Positions 1-8,718 of a stretch of DNA of 64,000 nucleotides are shown here, piece by piece (within the stretch, counting starts at the first letter, position 1; every line of letters begins with the position of its first letter). Both the position numbers and the translations under genes were made by a program. The notes under the pieces were generated by a model, which had not been told where the DNA came from, did not search any database, and saw only the letters and a list, made by a program, of their open reading frames with translations. This DNA comes from Leptospira biflexa (GTDB lineage: Bacteria > Spirochaetota > Spirochaetia > Treponematales > Rectinemataceae), in the NCBI GenBank assembly GCA_020721875.1, contig DYLX01000007.1:1-64000 (forward strand), written 5' to 3'.

Positions 1-91
1 TTTTGCCCGATTGTCGCGGACCAGTGATGCAGATCACCGGGAAACCCTTCTTAAGACGTTTGAGGGTATCCGCCGCTTGTCTCGCTATCAT
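1..91 (-). CDS. AAA-family ATPase, N-terminal fragment (DUF4143-type)
   Basis: Only the first 30 codons are inside the window; the gene continues past the left edge. The fragment begins with ATG at 89-91 and reads into a hydrophobic beta strand followed by GPRQSGK, a Walker A motif of the sort found at the start of the AAA_14/DUF4143 ATPases, which are common accessory proteins of unclear cellular role. A promoter-like TTGACA-N16-TACAAT lies just upstream. The family assignment rests on one motif and its position near the N terminus, so it is moderately sure; the coding call itself is firm. Confidence 0.65.
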   Translation of the reverse strand, partial: MIARQAADTLKRLKKGFPVICITGPRQSGK

Positions 92-97
92 GGTTTT

Positions 98-136
98 ATT
101 GTACTTTGTTTTTACAAAATGTCAATTATAATGACA
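98..136 (-). promoter_or_regulatory. Promoter of the ATPase gene with overlapping inverted repeat
   Basis: On the minus strand, TTGACA (120-125) is 16 bases from TACAAT (98-103). A perfect inverted repeat TGTCA-N7-TGACA (120-136) covers the -35 box, so a repressor bound there would block transcription. Seen directly; the operator role is inferred. Confidence 0.5.
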
Positions 137-235
137 ATATGTAAAAAATAAAGAACAATATCGCTGATCTAGTGTCTCGTAGTTCAGATTCCGGTAAAAC
201 CGATGCTGGTTATGGAATTCGGAATATGAATCATT

Positions 236-609
236 GTGATCCAAGAGACTGAGCAAAAGATCACTTCTTTTATGGCCTCAGAGAGTGGCTATGCAAAGGC
301 CAAAACGCTACGGGATGAAGGCGGAACCAAACTTGAAGTGCGGGTATAACCAGACCAAGTGTTTGGGCTTATACACGGCAAAGCCGGAGTAATTACCTAC
401 GCGGATGGCAAAAGAACTAGCGTTCTTGGCTCAGCGAATGAAACCTGGCCCGGGGGTTGCTCAATTACAAGTTAGTGTGGGAGGATTATTCGAACGAAGC
501 GTGCTACTGGGTGCAATCGGAATTCAACCGGCTCTGGCTTCATCCCTCAGCAGTTCTTCTCGCCCACGCGGTTGTTCAGAAGGAGAATTCACACCGCTCC
601 ACCGTGTAG
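236..609 (+). pseudogene. Remnant of a phospholipase D-like nuclease domain
   Basis: Frame 2 encodes HGKAGVITYADGKRTS followed by VLGSANETW, the HxK...D...GSxN signature of PLD-superfamily nuclease domains such as those fused to the N terminus of some DEAD/DEAH helicases. The frame has a TAA at 347-349, and after NETW the homologous sequence continues in frame 1 (NYKLVWEDYS, then EFNRLW) until a TAG at 607-609. One stop plus one frameshift, and no helicase domain downstream, indicate a decayed fragment. Parent gene identity (helicase or defence-system component) is inferred from the domain only. The left boundary is approximate. Confidence 0.6.
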
Positions 610-852
610 GTGACCCCATGAAAGGCACTGATTTTCCTGCCAGGGCAAAGAGATGTACAGGTGACTGATAATCGATATACATCCGGTTAAAGAAATTACG
701 TTTTGAAAACTTTTATGGTTAAATACGACGGTTATTGGGCAGCCTGAATTGTGTTCTAAAAATAATCTGGTTTATACTGACCTTAATCGCGAGGGATCCC
801 GCTCTTCTCATCAAATAAGCCTTTCTTCGCGAGAAATTTATAGGAGGTGTAT
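610..852. other. Non-coding stretch upstream of the secreted hydrolase
   Basis: No credible gene. It holds the end of the decayed region and presumably the promoter of the next gene; TATACT near 775 could be a -10 box, without a strong -35 partner. The Shine-Dalgarno AGGAGG at 842-847 serves the ATG at 853. Confidence 0.4.
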
Positions 853-2637
853 ATGGTAGTGAATTGTACACGGAACGCGAAGTTGAAAATTGGAATCGCG
901 ATTTTCGCCGCGTTGGCTCTCTTCTTGTCTGTCCTTCCGTTGAGCGCTGCCGAAAGCGCGTCCTATCAAGCGGGTTTTGCGGTCGGCGCTTCGCAACTGT
1001 CGCAGATTCAAGAGCAGATTAAGGAGATGAAGGTTACAGCGCTCAAGCGGGGCGTGGATTACGCGGCGGTGCTCGCAGCAGCGCGAGCGAGAGAAGCGCT
1101 TGCCATTCAGGTTCTCCCAGATAAAGTGGAGTGGATGCATGGTGTCGCTGACGCCTCTGGTATTCCCTACGAAGATATCCTGGTGTACAACACCGCCGAT
1201 AAATTAATGACAGGATATGTAGGCGAGTGTACAACATTCGTCGCCAACGGCACTGTTCTCGCGGCTGGTAAAGGGAGCATCATCTCTAAAAACCGCGATC
1301 TCGGACCGAACACCATCTCCGAAGTGGTCAAGGAAAATGGGAGCGACCACGCTTCGAATGAAATATACAAAGCCGCTTACATTGATATCCCCCAGGCATC
1401 TCGAACCTACTCCTTTATTGGCTCACGCTCAGCCGGTCGCTGGGGTTATGGAATGGGCATCAATGAGTTCCAGGTTATTGTAGCCGATAATGACGCGCCG
1501 ACACGCGATGAACTCGCATTCACAAACGGACTTCACGATAACGATTATGTGCGCCTTGTGCTTGAACGGGCAAAAACCGCACGCGAAGGTGTCCAGATCC
1601 TCACCAAATTGACGGAAAAATATGGTCAGGCTTGGAATGCAATCATGTTTGAAATTGGCGATCCACAGGAGCTTTGGATCGTCGAGATCACCGGTAAACG
1701 CTGGGTTGCCCGTCGTTATCAAGACACGTACACCGCAAGATCCAACCAGTTCCAGATCACCGATGACTATGAAATTTGCTCGCACGACTTGATTTCTTAT
1801 GCCCAGTCGATGGGTTGGGTTGGCGCCGATGTCACAAAGATAAATTTCCGCGCGGTCTATGGCACGACTGAACTCTATCCCTCTGACAACAATAACATCG
1901 CTTCACGCCCTGCGGTCGAAACGCTATACAACACTGAAATGCGGTACGAACGCGCCATGGAGCTTCTCAAAGGCGTCGCTGGGAATATCTCGGCTCAGAC
2001 GCTTATTCCCTGCGCCCGCGATCACTACGACACCTATACGCTTCCAAGCGGCGCGGTATTAAAATTGAATCAAATTCCTTACTACAGCACAGACTATGTG
2101 TACGACAGACAGGAATGGATGCTCCAGCAACCAACAAAGGACACGATCGAAGTTTCGATATTCCCGCGCGCGATCTGTCACCACGCGTTCGAGGGTTCGA
2201 CTGCCGCGACTGGAATTCTTATTGCCAGGCCTGATGTACCGAATGAGCTTGGAGTTATGATCCACGCTTACGATCAGCCCTGCAACAGCCTCTTTATGCC
2301 ATTCTATGTGGGCACCACGTCTGTCGATTCTCGTTTTTCCACGCCAGAAGTTGGTTCAAAGTTCCTCACGATCTCAAAGCTCGCTTTTGGTTGCTATAAG
2401 ACCTACCACGATGGGATTAGGGCAGTGTTTGATCCTTATGAACAAGCTCTTTTCACCGAAATGCCCTCTATGGAGAAGGCCTATGTCGATCTGAAAGCTG
2501 CCGGCAAAACAATGGCGGCTCAGATGCTTCTTGATGATTTCTCGGAGCAACACTGGCTCAATGGGATCCATCTCGCCGACATGGCTCTGTCGACAATGGT
2601 CGAAGAGACCGCTACTACTTCAGCCTGGAAAAAGTAA
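853..2637 (+). CDS. Secreted Ntn-hydrolase of the C45/C69 peptidase/acyltransferase group
   Basis: The ATG at 853 follows AGGAGG by five bases and is preferred to a GTG six bases earlier. The 594-residue product starts with a hydrophobic signal peptide (about residues 10-33, ending SAA), so it is exported. Cys126 in GECTTF, followed by KNRD, resembles the nucleophile region of N-terminal nucleophile hydrolases of the C45 (acyl-CoA:6-APA acyltransferase) and C69 (dipeptidase) families; the ~125-residue segment before the Cys resembles the C45 propeptide, which would be cleaved autocatalytically. Likely an amide or acyl-amide hydrolase; the substrate is unknown. It stands alone, with a hairpin beyond its 3' end. 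Confidence 0.75.
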   Translation: MVVNCTRNAKLKIGIAIFAALALFLSVLPLSAAESASYQAGFAVGASQLSQIQEQIKEMKVTALKRGVDYAAVLAAARAREALAIQVLPDKVEWMHGVADASGIPYEDILVYNTADKLMTGYVGECTTFVANGTVLAAGKGSIISKNRDLGPNTISEVVKENGSDHASNEIYKAAYIDIPQASRTYSFIGSRSAGRWGYGMGINEFQVIVADNDAPTRDELAFTNGLHDNDYVRLVLERAKTAREGVQILTKLTEKYGQAWNAIMFEIGDPQELWIVEITGKRWVARRYQDTYTARSNQFQITDDYEICSHDLISYAQSMGWVGADVTKINFRAVYGTTELYPSDNNNIASRPAVETLYNTEMRYERAMELLKGVAGNISAQTLIPCARDHYDTYTLPSGAVLKLNQIPYYSTDYVYDRQEWMLQQPTKDTIEVSIFPRAICHHAFEGSTAATGILIARPDVPNELGVMIHAYDQPCNSLFMPFYVGTTSVDSRFSTPEVGSKFLTISKLAFGCYKTYHDGIRAVFDPYEQALFTEMPSMEKAYVDLKAAGKTMAAQMLLDDFSEQHWLNGIHLADMALSTMVEETATTSAWKK

Positions 2638-2660
2638 GATTCAGTATTCATGAGAGGATT

Positions 2661-2683
2661 GTCCCGGTCGCAATGACCGGGGC
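2661..2683. terminator. Hairpin between convergent genes
   Basis: CCCGGTC-GCAAT-GACCGGG, extended by two outer pairs, sits between the ends of a plus and a minus gene. There is no T run on either side, so it may act as a transcript-end stabiliser or a weak bidirectional terminator. Confidence 0.45.
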
Positions 2684-2697
2684 ACCTCGCTTACATT

Positions 2698-3165
2698 TTA
2701 GAAATCCTCGATCAGCTTCCAGGCCGAAGTTTCCTTTTTGCCCTCGATGGTGTCGGAGGAAAGGTAATCCACCGTGCCCTTCTTGAGCAGCTCGATCGCC
2801 TTGTCGATCTCGGTGATGCGGAAAATGAAGACGGCGTGGTTGTCGCTCTTTTCGCCGAAGCCGTAGACGTACTCGATGTTGAGGCCGTTCGCCCGGAGCA
2901 CTTCGAGCACTTTCATGAAGCCGCCGGGTTTGTCCTCGGCCTTGAGCGCGAACACATCGGCAGAGTTCACAAAGTATCCATGCTCCTTGAGGAGTTTCAT
3001 CGCAAGGTCGAATTTGTCGACGAGGAGGTGGATAGTGCTGAATTCGTGCCCCTCGGTGACGAAGAGGCTTCGAATGTCGATATCGGCACGGTGAAGCACC
3101 GAAGCGAGTTCGTAGAGCTGGCCCGCAGTATTCTCAAGCACGATGTTGATCTGTTTGATTTTCAT
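2698..3165 (-). CDS. Tandem ACT-domain protein
   Basis: The 155-residue protein is two ACT domains in series (about 1-70 and 75-145), each with the beta-alpha-beta pattern, for example INIVLENTAGQLYELASVL at the start. Stand-alone double ACT proteins are small-molecule (often amino acid) sensors or regulators; the ligand cannot be told from sequence. GAGG lies 8 bases before the ATG. It is monocistronic and divergent from the EIIA-CBS gene. Confidence 0.8.
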   Translation of the reverse strand: MKIKQINIVLENTAGQLYELASVLHRADIDIRSLFVTEGHEFSTIHLLVDKFDLAMKLLKEHGYFVNSADVFALKAEDKPGGFMKVLEVLRANGLNIEYVYGFGEKSDNHAVFIFRITEIDKAIELLKKGTVDYLSSDTIEGKKETSAWKLIEDF

Positions 3166-3330
3166 TGGAATTACCTCGAATTACACATCGAATATCTACT
3201 ATAATAATACCAGATCGTGGGAGTGTAAAAAAGTGCCGTCGTCACGGCGCTTCCCTTCAAACTTGCTCGCAACCTTGAACTAAACTAGTTAAATATATAA
3301 AGTATTAAATATTCAAAAGGGAGAAACACC

Positions 3331-4242
3331 ATGAACCTGTCCAATCTCATCGATCCCAAACTTGTCCAGGTCGACGCGGATGTTGCCACCGTTGATGCTG
3401 CCATTGAAAAGGCGATCGACATGATCTCGACCGTGTATTCGCACGAGATTCATCGCGATGAAATCGTCGCCCGGATCCGCGAACGACAGGCACTCGGCAG
3501 TACGAGCTACGAATCTGGAATCGCCATTCCACACGCACGGATTCCTTCGTTCAACGACTTTCTTATCGCGGTCGTTATCCCGAAAAAACCTTTCTCCGAA
3601 CAAATCGAAGGAAAACAGATTCAGATCAGAATCGTCTATGTCATTCTCATATCGAACACGGTATCGACGCTTTATCTCAATACCCTTGCGACCCTCATCG
3701 ATTCTTCAAAAAATACCGATTTCATGAAAAAACTACTGTCCGCCGAGTCGGGTGTCCGCTTTGTCGAAATTTTCGAGAAGGCCGGATACTTAGTGAAAAA
3801 GGAATTGACAGTCGCCGATATTATGTCCAAAGAGGTTATCTCGATACGCCGCGATGCCTCTCTTAAGGAACTCATCGATCTCATGTTCGCACATGGCCTG
3901 CGCTATATTCCTATCACCGACGAAGCGGGGAAATTTGTCGGCGAAGTGGGAATCATCGACCTCATCAAGGCGGGTGTCCCCGATTACGCGTTCAGAATTG
4001 GAAGCTTGAGTTTTCTCTCCGAACTCGAACCAATGACCCAGCTGCTTTCCAGGGAGAACATCATCAAGGTCGAAACATTGATGAGCAAGAATCCGCCGAG
4101 TCTTTCGCCTTCCACTTCGGTGATCGAGGCAGCTTTTCTCATGACCAAGAATATCAAACGCCACTACGTGGTGCTGGATGCGGGCAGAATCGTCGGGGTT
4201 GTCTCGGCGATGGATATTCTCAATAAAATCCTGCGCGCGTGA
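3331..4242 (+). CDS. PTS EIIA (fructose type)-CBS domain fusion protein
   Basis: Residues 1-150 form an EIIA type-2 domain with the phosphoacceptor motif GIAIPHAR (His68). Residues ~155-300 are a CBS pair (TVADIMSKEVISI and VETLMSKNPPSLSP), which normally binds adenine nucleotides. No EIIB or EIIC domain is near, so this is not a sugar permease component; it looks like a regulator integrating phosphotransfer and energy state. It is 24 bases upstream of an ion permease gene and probably cotranscribed, suggesting that it controls that transporter. GGGAG precedes the ATG. Confidence 0.85.
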   Translation: MNLSNLIDPKLVQVDADVATVDAAIEKAIDMISTVYSHEIHRDEIVARIRERQALGSTSYESGIAIPHARIPSFNDFLIAVVIPKKPFSEQIEGKQIQIRIVYVILISNTVSTLYLNTLATLIDSSKNTDFMKKLLSAESGVRFVEIFEKAGYLVKKELTVADIMSKEVISIRRDASLKELIDLMFAHGLRYIPITDEAGKFVGEVGIIDLIKAGVPDYAFRIGSLSFLSELEPMTQLLSRENIIKVETLMSKNPPSLSPSTSVIEAAFLMTKNIKRHYVVLDAGRIVGVVSAMDILNKILRA

Positions 4243-4266
4243 TCCGCGTTTGAAACTGGAGCAGTT

Positions 4267-5541
4267 ATGAATTCTCACATGATACTCTCACTCGTGATTT
4301 TCGGTGCGCTATATGTCGTGATTACCACCGAAATCATCAATAAAACGGCTGTGGCCCTGTTTGCCGCCATGCTCACCGTCGTTTTGGGAATAAGCGATCA
4401 AACTAAAGCCTTCGGCCACATCGATCTCAGCGTGATTTTCCTCCTCATTGGTATGATGGTTATTATGGGAATTACCAAGCAGACGGGTGTGTTCCAATAC
4501 ATCGCGATTAAGATTGCCAAATTTGCGCGTGGTGAGCCTGTTGCTATCATTATTCTGCTTTCTCTCACTACCGCGATTATCTCGGCCTTCTTGGACAATG
4601 TGACGACAGTGCTTATTATCATCCCGATTACAATCCTCATCGCGGTTGAGCTCGGCCTCTCACCCACACCTTTCATTGTCACGCAGGCGATCGCCTCCAA
4701 TGTCGGCGGCACCGCAACGCTTATCGGCGACCCGCCTAACATTATGATCGGCAGCGCGGCGCATCTGTCGTTTACTGATTTTCTAATCAATCTGGCGCCT
4801 GTGGTTCTCATCATCCTCGCAGTAAACACATTGATCATCATGCTGATTTTCAAGAAAAAAATGCAGGTGACCAACGAGCGCAAAGCGCGCATCATGAATT
4901 TTAACGAGACGAAGGCGATCGAGAATAAGCCTTTGCTTGTAAAATCGCTCACTGTCCTGGGGCTCGTCATCATCACATTGCTCTTCCACTCACTACTGAA
5001 TCTCGAACCCGCGACCATCGCGATGACCGGTGCGGTGCTACTCATGATTCTTTCCGGCAGCAAGGATGTCGAGCGTCTCTTCGCCGAGCTCGAGTGGAGC
5101 ACGATCTTCTTCTTCGTGGGGCTATTCATTGTCGTTGGAGCTCTCGTCGATGCTGGAGTGATGGGGTTGGTATCAAACTGGCTCATCACCACAATCGGTA
5201 ATCGTCTTAAATTCGCGCAGATCGCGATTCTCTGGGTGTCGGCGATTTTATCGTCCGTGGTGGACAACATTCCATTTGTAGCGACGATGATCCCACTTTT
5301 GCAGGGTGTCGGCAATCACCTCGGGCCCGAAGCGATTAGACCGCTGTGGTGGGCTCTCTCTCTGGGCGCCTGTCTTGGCGGCAATGGCACGCTGATCGGC
5401 GCGTCGGCAAATGTGGTCTCCGCTGGCTTGGCGAACAAGAGCGGTCACCCCATCAGTTTTTGGGACTTCACAAAATATGGAATTATTTTCACGCTCGTGT
5501 CGATTGTGGTGAGTTCGATATACTTGTTTATTCGATACTAA
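4267..5541 (+). CDS. ArsB/NhaD-type anion or Na+/H+ permease
   Basis: A 424-residue membrane protein with about 11-12 hydrophobic segments, in two homologous halves. Conserved loop sequences such as FLDNVTTVLI and NVGGTATLIGDPPN in the first half and VVDNIPFVATMIP and GGNGTLIGASANVV in the second are typical of the ion transporter superfamily (ArsB, NhaD, CitM). The transported ion is not determinable by eye. Its placement just after the EIIA-CBS gene suggests post-translational control of transport. Confidence 0.85.
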   Translation: MNSHMILSLVIFGALYVVITTEIINKTAVALFAAMLTVVLGISDQTKAFGHIDLSVIFLLIGMMVIMGITKQTGVFQYIAIKIAKFARGEPVAIIILLSLTTAIISAFLDNVTTVLIIIPITILIAVELGLSPTPFIVTQAIASNVGGTATLIGDPPNIMIGSAAHLSFTDFLINLAPVVLIILAVNTLIIMLIFKKKMQVTNERKARIMNFNETKAIENKPLLVKSLTVLGLVIITLLFHSLLNLEPATIAMTGAVLLMILSGSKDVERLFAELEWSTIFFFVGLFIVVGALVDAGVMGLVSNWLITTIGNRLKFAQIAILWVSAILSSVVDNIPFVATMIPLLQGVGNHLGPEAIRPLWWALSLGACLGGNGTLIGASANVVSAGLANKSGHPISFWDFTKYGIIFTLVSIVVSSIYLFIRY

Positions 5542-5657
5542 CGGGAGCGTGTAGGCGCTTGAGAGGGCGTGGCTGACGCCCGGAGTATCGGGCGCGTTTA
5601 GGTGGCGCGCCTCTCAGGTCCTTTAATATCAGTGCGTGTCAGATTAACGTGGGCGAG
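5542..5657. terminator. Hairpin in convergent intergenic region
   Basis: GGGCGT-GGCTG-ACGCCC at 5565-5581 forms a six-pair stem between the permease gene (plus) and the DUF362 gene (minus). It has no T tract; the rest of the interval shows nothing recognisable. Confidence 0.35.
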
Positions 5658-6782
5658 CTAGCCGCGCGCAACCTTCTCCAGAAAGGCGGCGACCGACGCG
5701 CCATCGGGCGGACAGCCTTTTACCCAATCGCTCGCCCCGCGTGCGCATACACCGCATCCCACCCCTTCGTACTTCTGCCCTCGAAAACCCCTGCCGATCG
5801 CCACGCGCGGGGCTCGCATCCCGTCCAACGCGCCATCAAGCCGTTTCAAGAGCCCGCGCTCCTCCATACGAGCGAGGCCGTGCACGAGGGCAGCGTAGCA
5901 GGCTGAACAGGCCGATCGCTCCTCAATCCGCGCCGCGAGAGCCCGCACACGCCCGCTGCACGCGGAAAGGTTCGGAGCGGCCTCTTTGTCGCCGAGCTCG
6001 ATGATTTTCGCTGACGTGAGGTCGGCTGAACCAACGCCGTATCGCTGGGCCAACCCGATGTACGCGACTTCCTCGGAATCGTGTCCCATGATCCTGCACG
6101 CGTAGGCGTCGAGGAGCACTGGGTCGAGACCAGCCACGAGACGATTCATCGACACGGGATTGCCGCCTTCCTCGAAATCGAGGTCGCCGCAGATAGCGTC
6201 GGCGAGGATAAAGCCTGGCTTGAGTACGCGGTTCAGCCGTGCGATGGGCTCGTGGAGCCCAAGCTCGTGGAATCTCGATTTTTCATCGTCGGGCATACAG
6301 CCTTTGAGGTTCTTCAGCGCGCAGGTCACAGTAGTCTGGCAGTGTCCCTTTACCACGGGAAGATTAATGATGAAGTCGGCAGCCATAGCTTGGTCGCACA
6401 CCGCGATCTTAAGGCCGCCGCCCGCGTCGTAGCGTTTCCATGAATCTTGCTGAAGATCGATAAGAGGTACGCCAAGGCGCTTCGACAGCTCCGCGTACCC
6501 CGCAACGATAAAAGCCCGCGAAGTACTATCGCCCACCCATGAGCCTTCCATAATCGAAATGCGTTCGAATCCATGCTCGCGTAAATATTCAATGATAGCA
6601 CCGACTATCTCCGGGTGGGTCGTCGCGCCGGAGGAAGCCGGTTTTGCCACAATGAGGTTGGGTTTGAGGGCAATGTGCGCGCCTGAGGGTATCAATGTCT
6701 CGATGCGGGCAGCGGCGAGTGCCTCGCGCGTCATCGAGGCGATATCGCCGCCGTGCACAACAATCAGTTCATTCTTGAGCAT
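5658..6782 (-). CDS. DUF362 domain protein with Cys-rich C terminus
   Basis: About 374 residues. The main part matches the DUF362 pattern (KPNLIVAKPASSGATTHPE, then a long domain including FIINLPVVKGH and KNLKGCMPD). DUF362 proteins often carry ferredoxin domains; here the C terminus has only loose cysteine groups (CSACY and GCGVC...GC) that could bind a metal or cluster but do not form a standard 2[4Fe-4S] ferredoxin. The start is placed at the ATG at 6782; the longer frame opens with TTG at 6827 and lacks a ribosome site. Function unknown, likely redox-related. Confidence 0.75.
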   Translation of the reverse strand: MLKNELIVVHGGDIASMTREALAAARIETLIPSGAHIALKPNLIVAKPASSGATTHPEIVGAIIEYLREHGFERISIMEGSWVGDSTSRAFIVAGYAELSKRLGVPLIDLQQDSWKRYDAGGGLKIAVCDQAMAADFIINLPVVKGHCQTTVTCALKNLKGCMPDDEKSRFHELGLHEPIARLNRVLKPGFILADAICGDLDFEEGGNPVSMNRLVAGLDPVLLDAYACRIMGHDSEEVAYIGLAQRYGVGSADLTSAKIIELGDKEAAPNLSACSGRVRALAARIEERSACSACYAALVHGLARMEERGLLKRLDGALDGMRAPRVAIGRGFRGQKYEGVGCGVCARGASDWVKGCPPDGASVAAFLEKVARG

Positions 6783-7075
6783 GGACGAAAGAATATCAAA
6801 AAGAGTACCGCTCGCCCATGCCCTCAAAATTTTTCATTTCATGAACATATTCGGAAGTAACTCGGTGAACCAGGGCACATACATGATGTGGAAGAGCCCG
6901 AACAGCATTGCGCACGGCGCAAAGGCCACTCACCACAGCCCTTATCCACGCCCGGAGTGCTGAGGTGCCGCGAGCCCTCGGCGGATTAAGATAAAAAACT
7001 ATTGACTCCTTGCGATAAGACTGCTGATGACATACACTAATAGTGTTGCTCAGGGGGCAAATGGGAGGTGCAATT
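6783..7075. other. Intergenic region before tatA
   Basis: Contains a perfect short palindrome ACACTA-A-TAGTGT at 7034-7046, 30 bases before the tatA start, and a TTGACT near 7003. A short minus-strand reading (about 6840-6930) encodes a hydrophobic peptide ending NMFMK but has no ribosome site. Confidence 0.35.
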
Positions 7076-7270
7076 ATGATTGGAACTAACGAGCTGCTCA
7101 TCATCGCGCTGGTAATTCTTGTCCTCTTCGGTGCGAGCGCCATTCCGAAGTTCGCACGCTCGCTCGGACAGGCGAAGAAGGAATTCGACAAGGGAGCGAA
7201 AGAGGGTTTCAGCGGCAAAGACGACGATAAGAAGGGCGAAACCTCTTCCGAAGAGAACAAGAAAGCATAA
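7076..7270 (+). CDS. tatA: Twin-arginine translocase subunit TatA
   Basis: A 64-residue protein: one N-terminal transmembrane helix (NELLIIALVILVLFGASAIP), then the amphipathic helix PKFARSLGQAKKEF and a charged tail, the classic TatA layout. It polymerises to form the pore for folded proteins. GGGAGG lies about 7 bases before ATG 7076; the 11 extra upstream residues in the open frame are not needed. First gene of a tatA-tatC-tatB operon. Confidence 0.93.
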   Translation: MIGTNELLIIALVILVLFGASAIPKFARSLGQAKKEFDKGAKEGFSGKDDDKKGETSSEENKKA

Positions 7271-7284
7271 ATTTACCCTGCACT

Positions 7285-8037
7285 ATGGCGAAAAGAGACG
7301 CGAATCCCGACAAAGAAATGACCATCCTCGATCACATCGCTGAATTGAGGAATAGGTTCTTTGTCTCACTTATTTGCTTCGTCGTGGCGACCATTGTCGC
7401 GCTTGTGTTCTACAAAAATATCATCGATCTATTCACCGTTCAGTTTGAATCGATCAAGAGCGGCTTGGGCATGAAACTTTTTGCCAATTCAATCGCCGAA
7501 GGATTCATCGTCCAGCTGAAGACAGCCGCCATTTTCGGCGTGATCCTGTCGCTGCCGGTGCACCTCATCAACATCATACAGTTTGTATTCCCTGGTATCG
7601 ACAAGAAGTATCGCCGCATCATCGTGGTGGGGCTCATCATTAGCTTTTTCCTCGCCGCGCTCGGCGCGTATCTCGCGTATTTTCGCATAATTCCGTTTTC
7701 GATCAATTTCCTGACCAACAGCGTCTTTATCCCCAAGGACGTGGGTTTACTCCTCAATTATCAGCAAAGCATCGGTTATGTGCTCTCCTTCCTACTCTGG
7801 GCGATCATTACTTTTCAGGCGCCACTCATCCTCGAAATTCTGTTGGCGCTGAATGTGATCAAGCGGAAGTCGGTGTTCAAAGCGAGCCGCTTTGTTATCG
7901 TGGGTATTGTGGTGCTCGCCGCCATCATCACTCCGTCGGTGGATCCGGTGAGTCAGCTCTCGATCGCCGCTCCCTTGGTAGTACTTTATTTTCTTGCCAT
8001 TCTTGTGGCGAAAATTCTTCGCTGGGGGGAAGGCTGA
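7285..8037 (+). CDS. tatC: Twin-arginine translocase subunit TatC
   Basis: A 250-residue membrane protein with six predicted helices and the TatC N-terminal signature ILDHIAELRNRFFVSLI. TatC recognises the twin-arginine signal peptide with TatB. The later conserved stretch ITPSVDPVSQL is present. It is 14 bases after tatA and its stop overlaps the start of the next gene (TGATG). Confidence 0.95.
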   Translation: MAKRDANPDKEMTILDHIAELRNRFFVSLICFVVATIVALVFYKNIIDLFTVQFESIKSGLGMKLFANSIAEGFIVQLKTAAIFGVILSLPVHLINIIQFVFPGIDKKYRRIIVVGLIISFFLAALGAYLAYFRIIPFSINFLTNSVFIPKDVGLLLNYQQSIGYVLSFLLWAIITFQAPLILEILLALNVIKRKSVFKASRFVIVGIVVLAAIITPSVDPVSQLSIAAPLVVLYFLAILVAKILRWGEG

Positions 8038-8477
8038 TGTTCGGGATCGGCTGGTCTGAACTTGCGGTGATTCTCTGCGTTGCGATTATCTTTATTCATC
8101 CCAAGGACCTCCCCGCTCTCTTTCGTAAGCTCGGAAGGCTCTACTCGAAGGTAAAGAAAATATACACGGAAATTGTCGCCACCAAGGACCAATTCGTGAA
8201 GGACATCGAAGAGGCAGCGGCGCTTGAGGAAACAAATGATGCCCAAGCCAAAGTAGATACGACCAGTCCCGCGGGCAAGGCCGCGGGAGCGGCATCGACT
8301 GCCGCGCCTGAAGCTGTCGCTACAGCCGTGCCGGCAAGCGCAATGCCACCTGCTGGCGATCAAGCGGCCACGCCTGAAACTCCGCTCGCCGCTGATGCTG
8401 ACGCTAAGCCCCACGACGCGTCCATCACCGAACCCTGTGAATCCTCACCCTACACCAATACTCACGAAAAGGCCTGA
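8037..8477 (+). CDS. tatB: TatB-like translocase subunit with Ala/Pro-rich tail
   Basis: 146 residues. It starts MFGIGWSELAVI, the TatB-type N terminus with the E and later P that mark this subunit, followed by a short amphipathic region (LPALFRKLGRLYSKVKKIY) and a long low-complexity tail rich in Ala, Pro, Thr and acid. The ATG overlaps the tatC stop by one base, so the genes are translationally coupled. TatA and TatB are hard to separate by sequence; the early FGIGWSE favours TatB. Confidence 0.8.
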   Translation: MFGIGWSELAVILCVAIIFIHPKDLPALFRKLGRLYSKVKKIYTEIVATKDQFVKDIEEAAALEETNDAQAKVDTTSPAGKAAGAASTAAPEAVATAVPASAMPPAGDQAATPETPLAADADAKPHDASITEPCESSPYTNTHEKA

Positions 8478-8684
8478 AAATCTTCCCGTGTATGCCTTAC
8501 AGTAATCTTCCTTCCCAGACTTTGGCCGTCCTATATACAAGGTTCGTAGCAATATACAAAAAATTCTGGAATTAGAGCTCGAAAAACCAAATAGCTCGTG
8601 GATCGATACACAGATACCGATCTTTCGGCTTTCGGCGACAGCCTCGATATTTTGGAATGCTGAATAGTGATTGTAGGGCTTCAA

Positions 8685-8712
8685 TTGACTTGACCCAGCA
8701 TTCGACTATCAT
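8685..8712 (+). promoter_or_regulatory. Promoter of the DUF2804 gene, apparently leaderless
   Basis: TTGACT (8685-8690), 16-base spacer, TATCAT (8707-8712). The ATG at 8719 is only six bases beyond the -10 box and has no Shine-Dalgarno, so transcription should begin at or near the start codon. Confidence 0.55.
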
Positions 8713-8718
8713 AAGCTC

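Noticed and set aside
405..668. An 87-codon plus-strand reading at 405-668
   Set aside because: It is in a different frame from the PLD-like motifs, which are the real coding trace here.
6840..6935. Small minus-strand hydrophobic reading ending NMFMK
   Set aside because: About 30 codons, no ribosome site, no recognisable family; could be a chance reading or a scrap.
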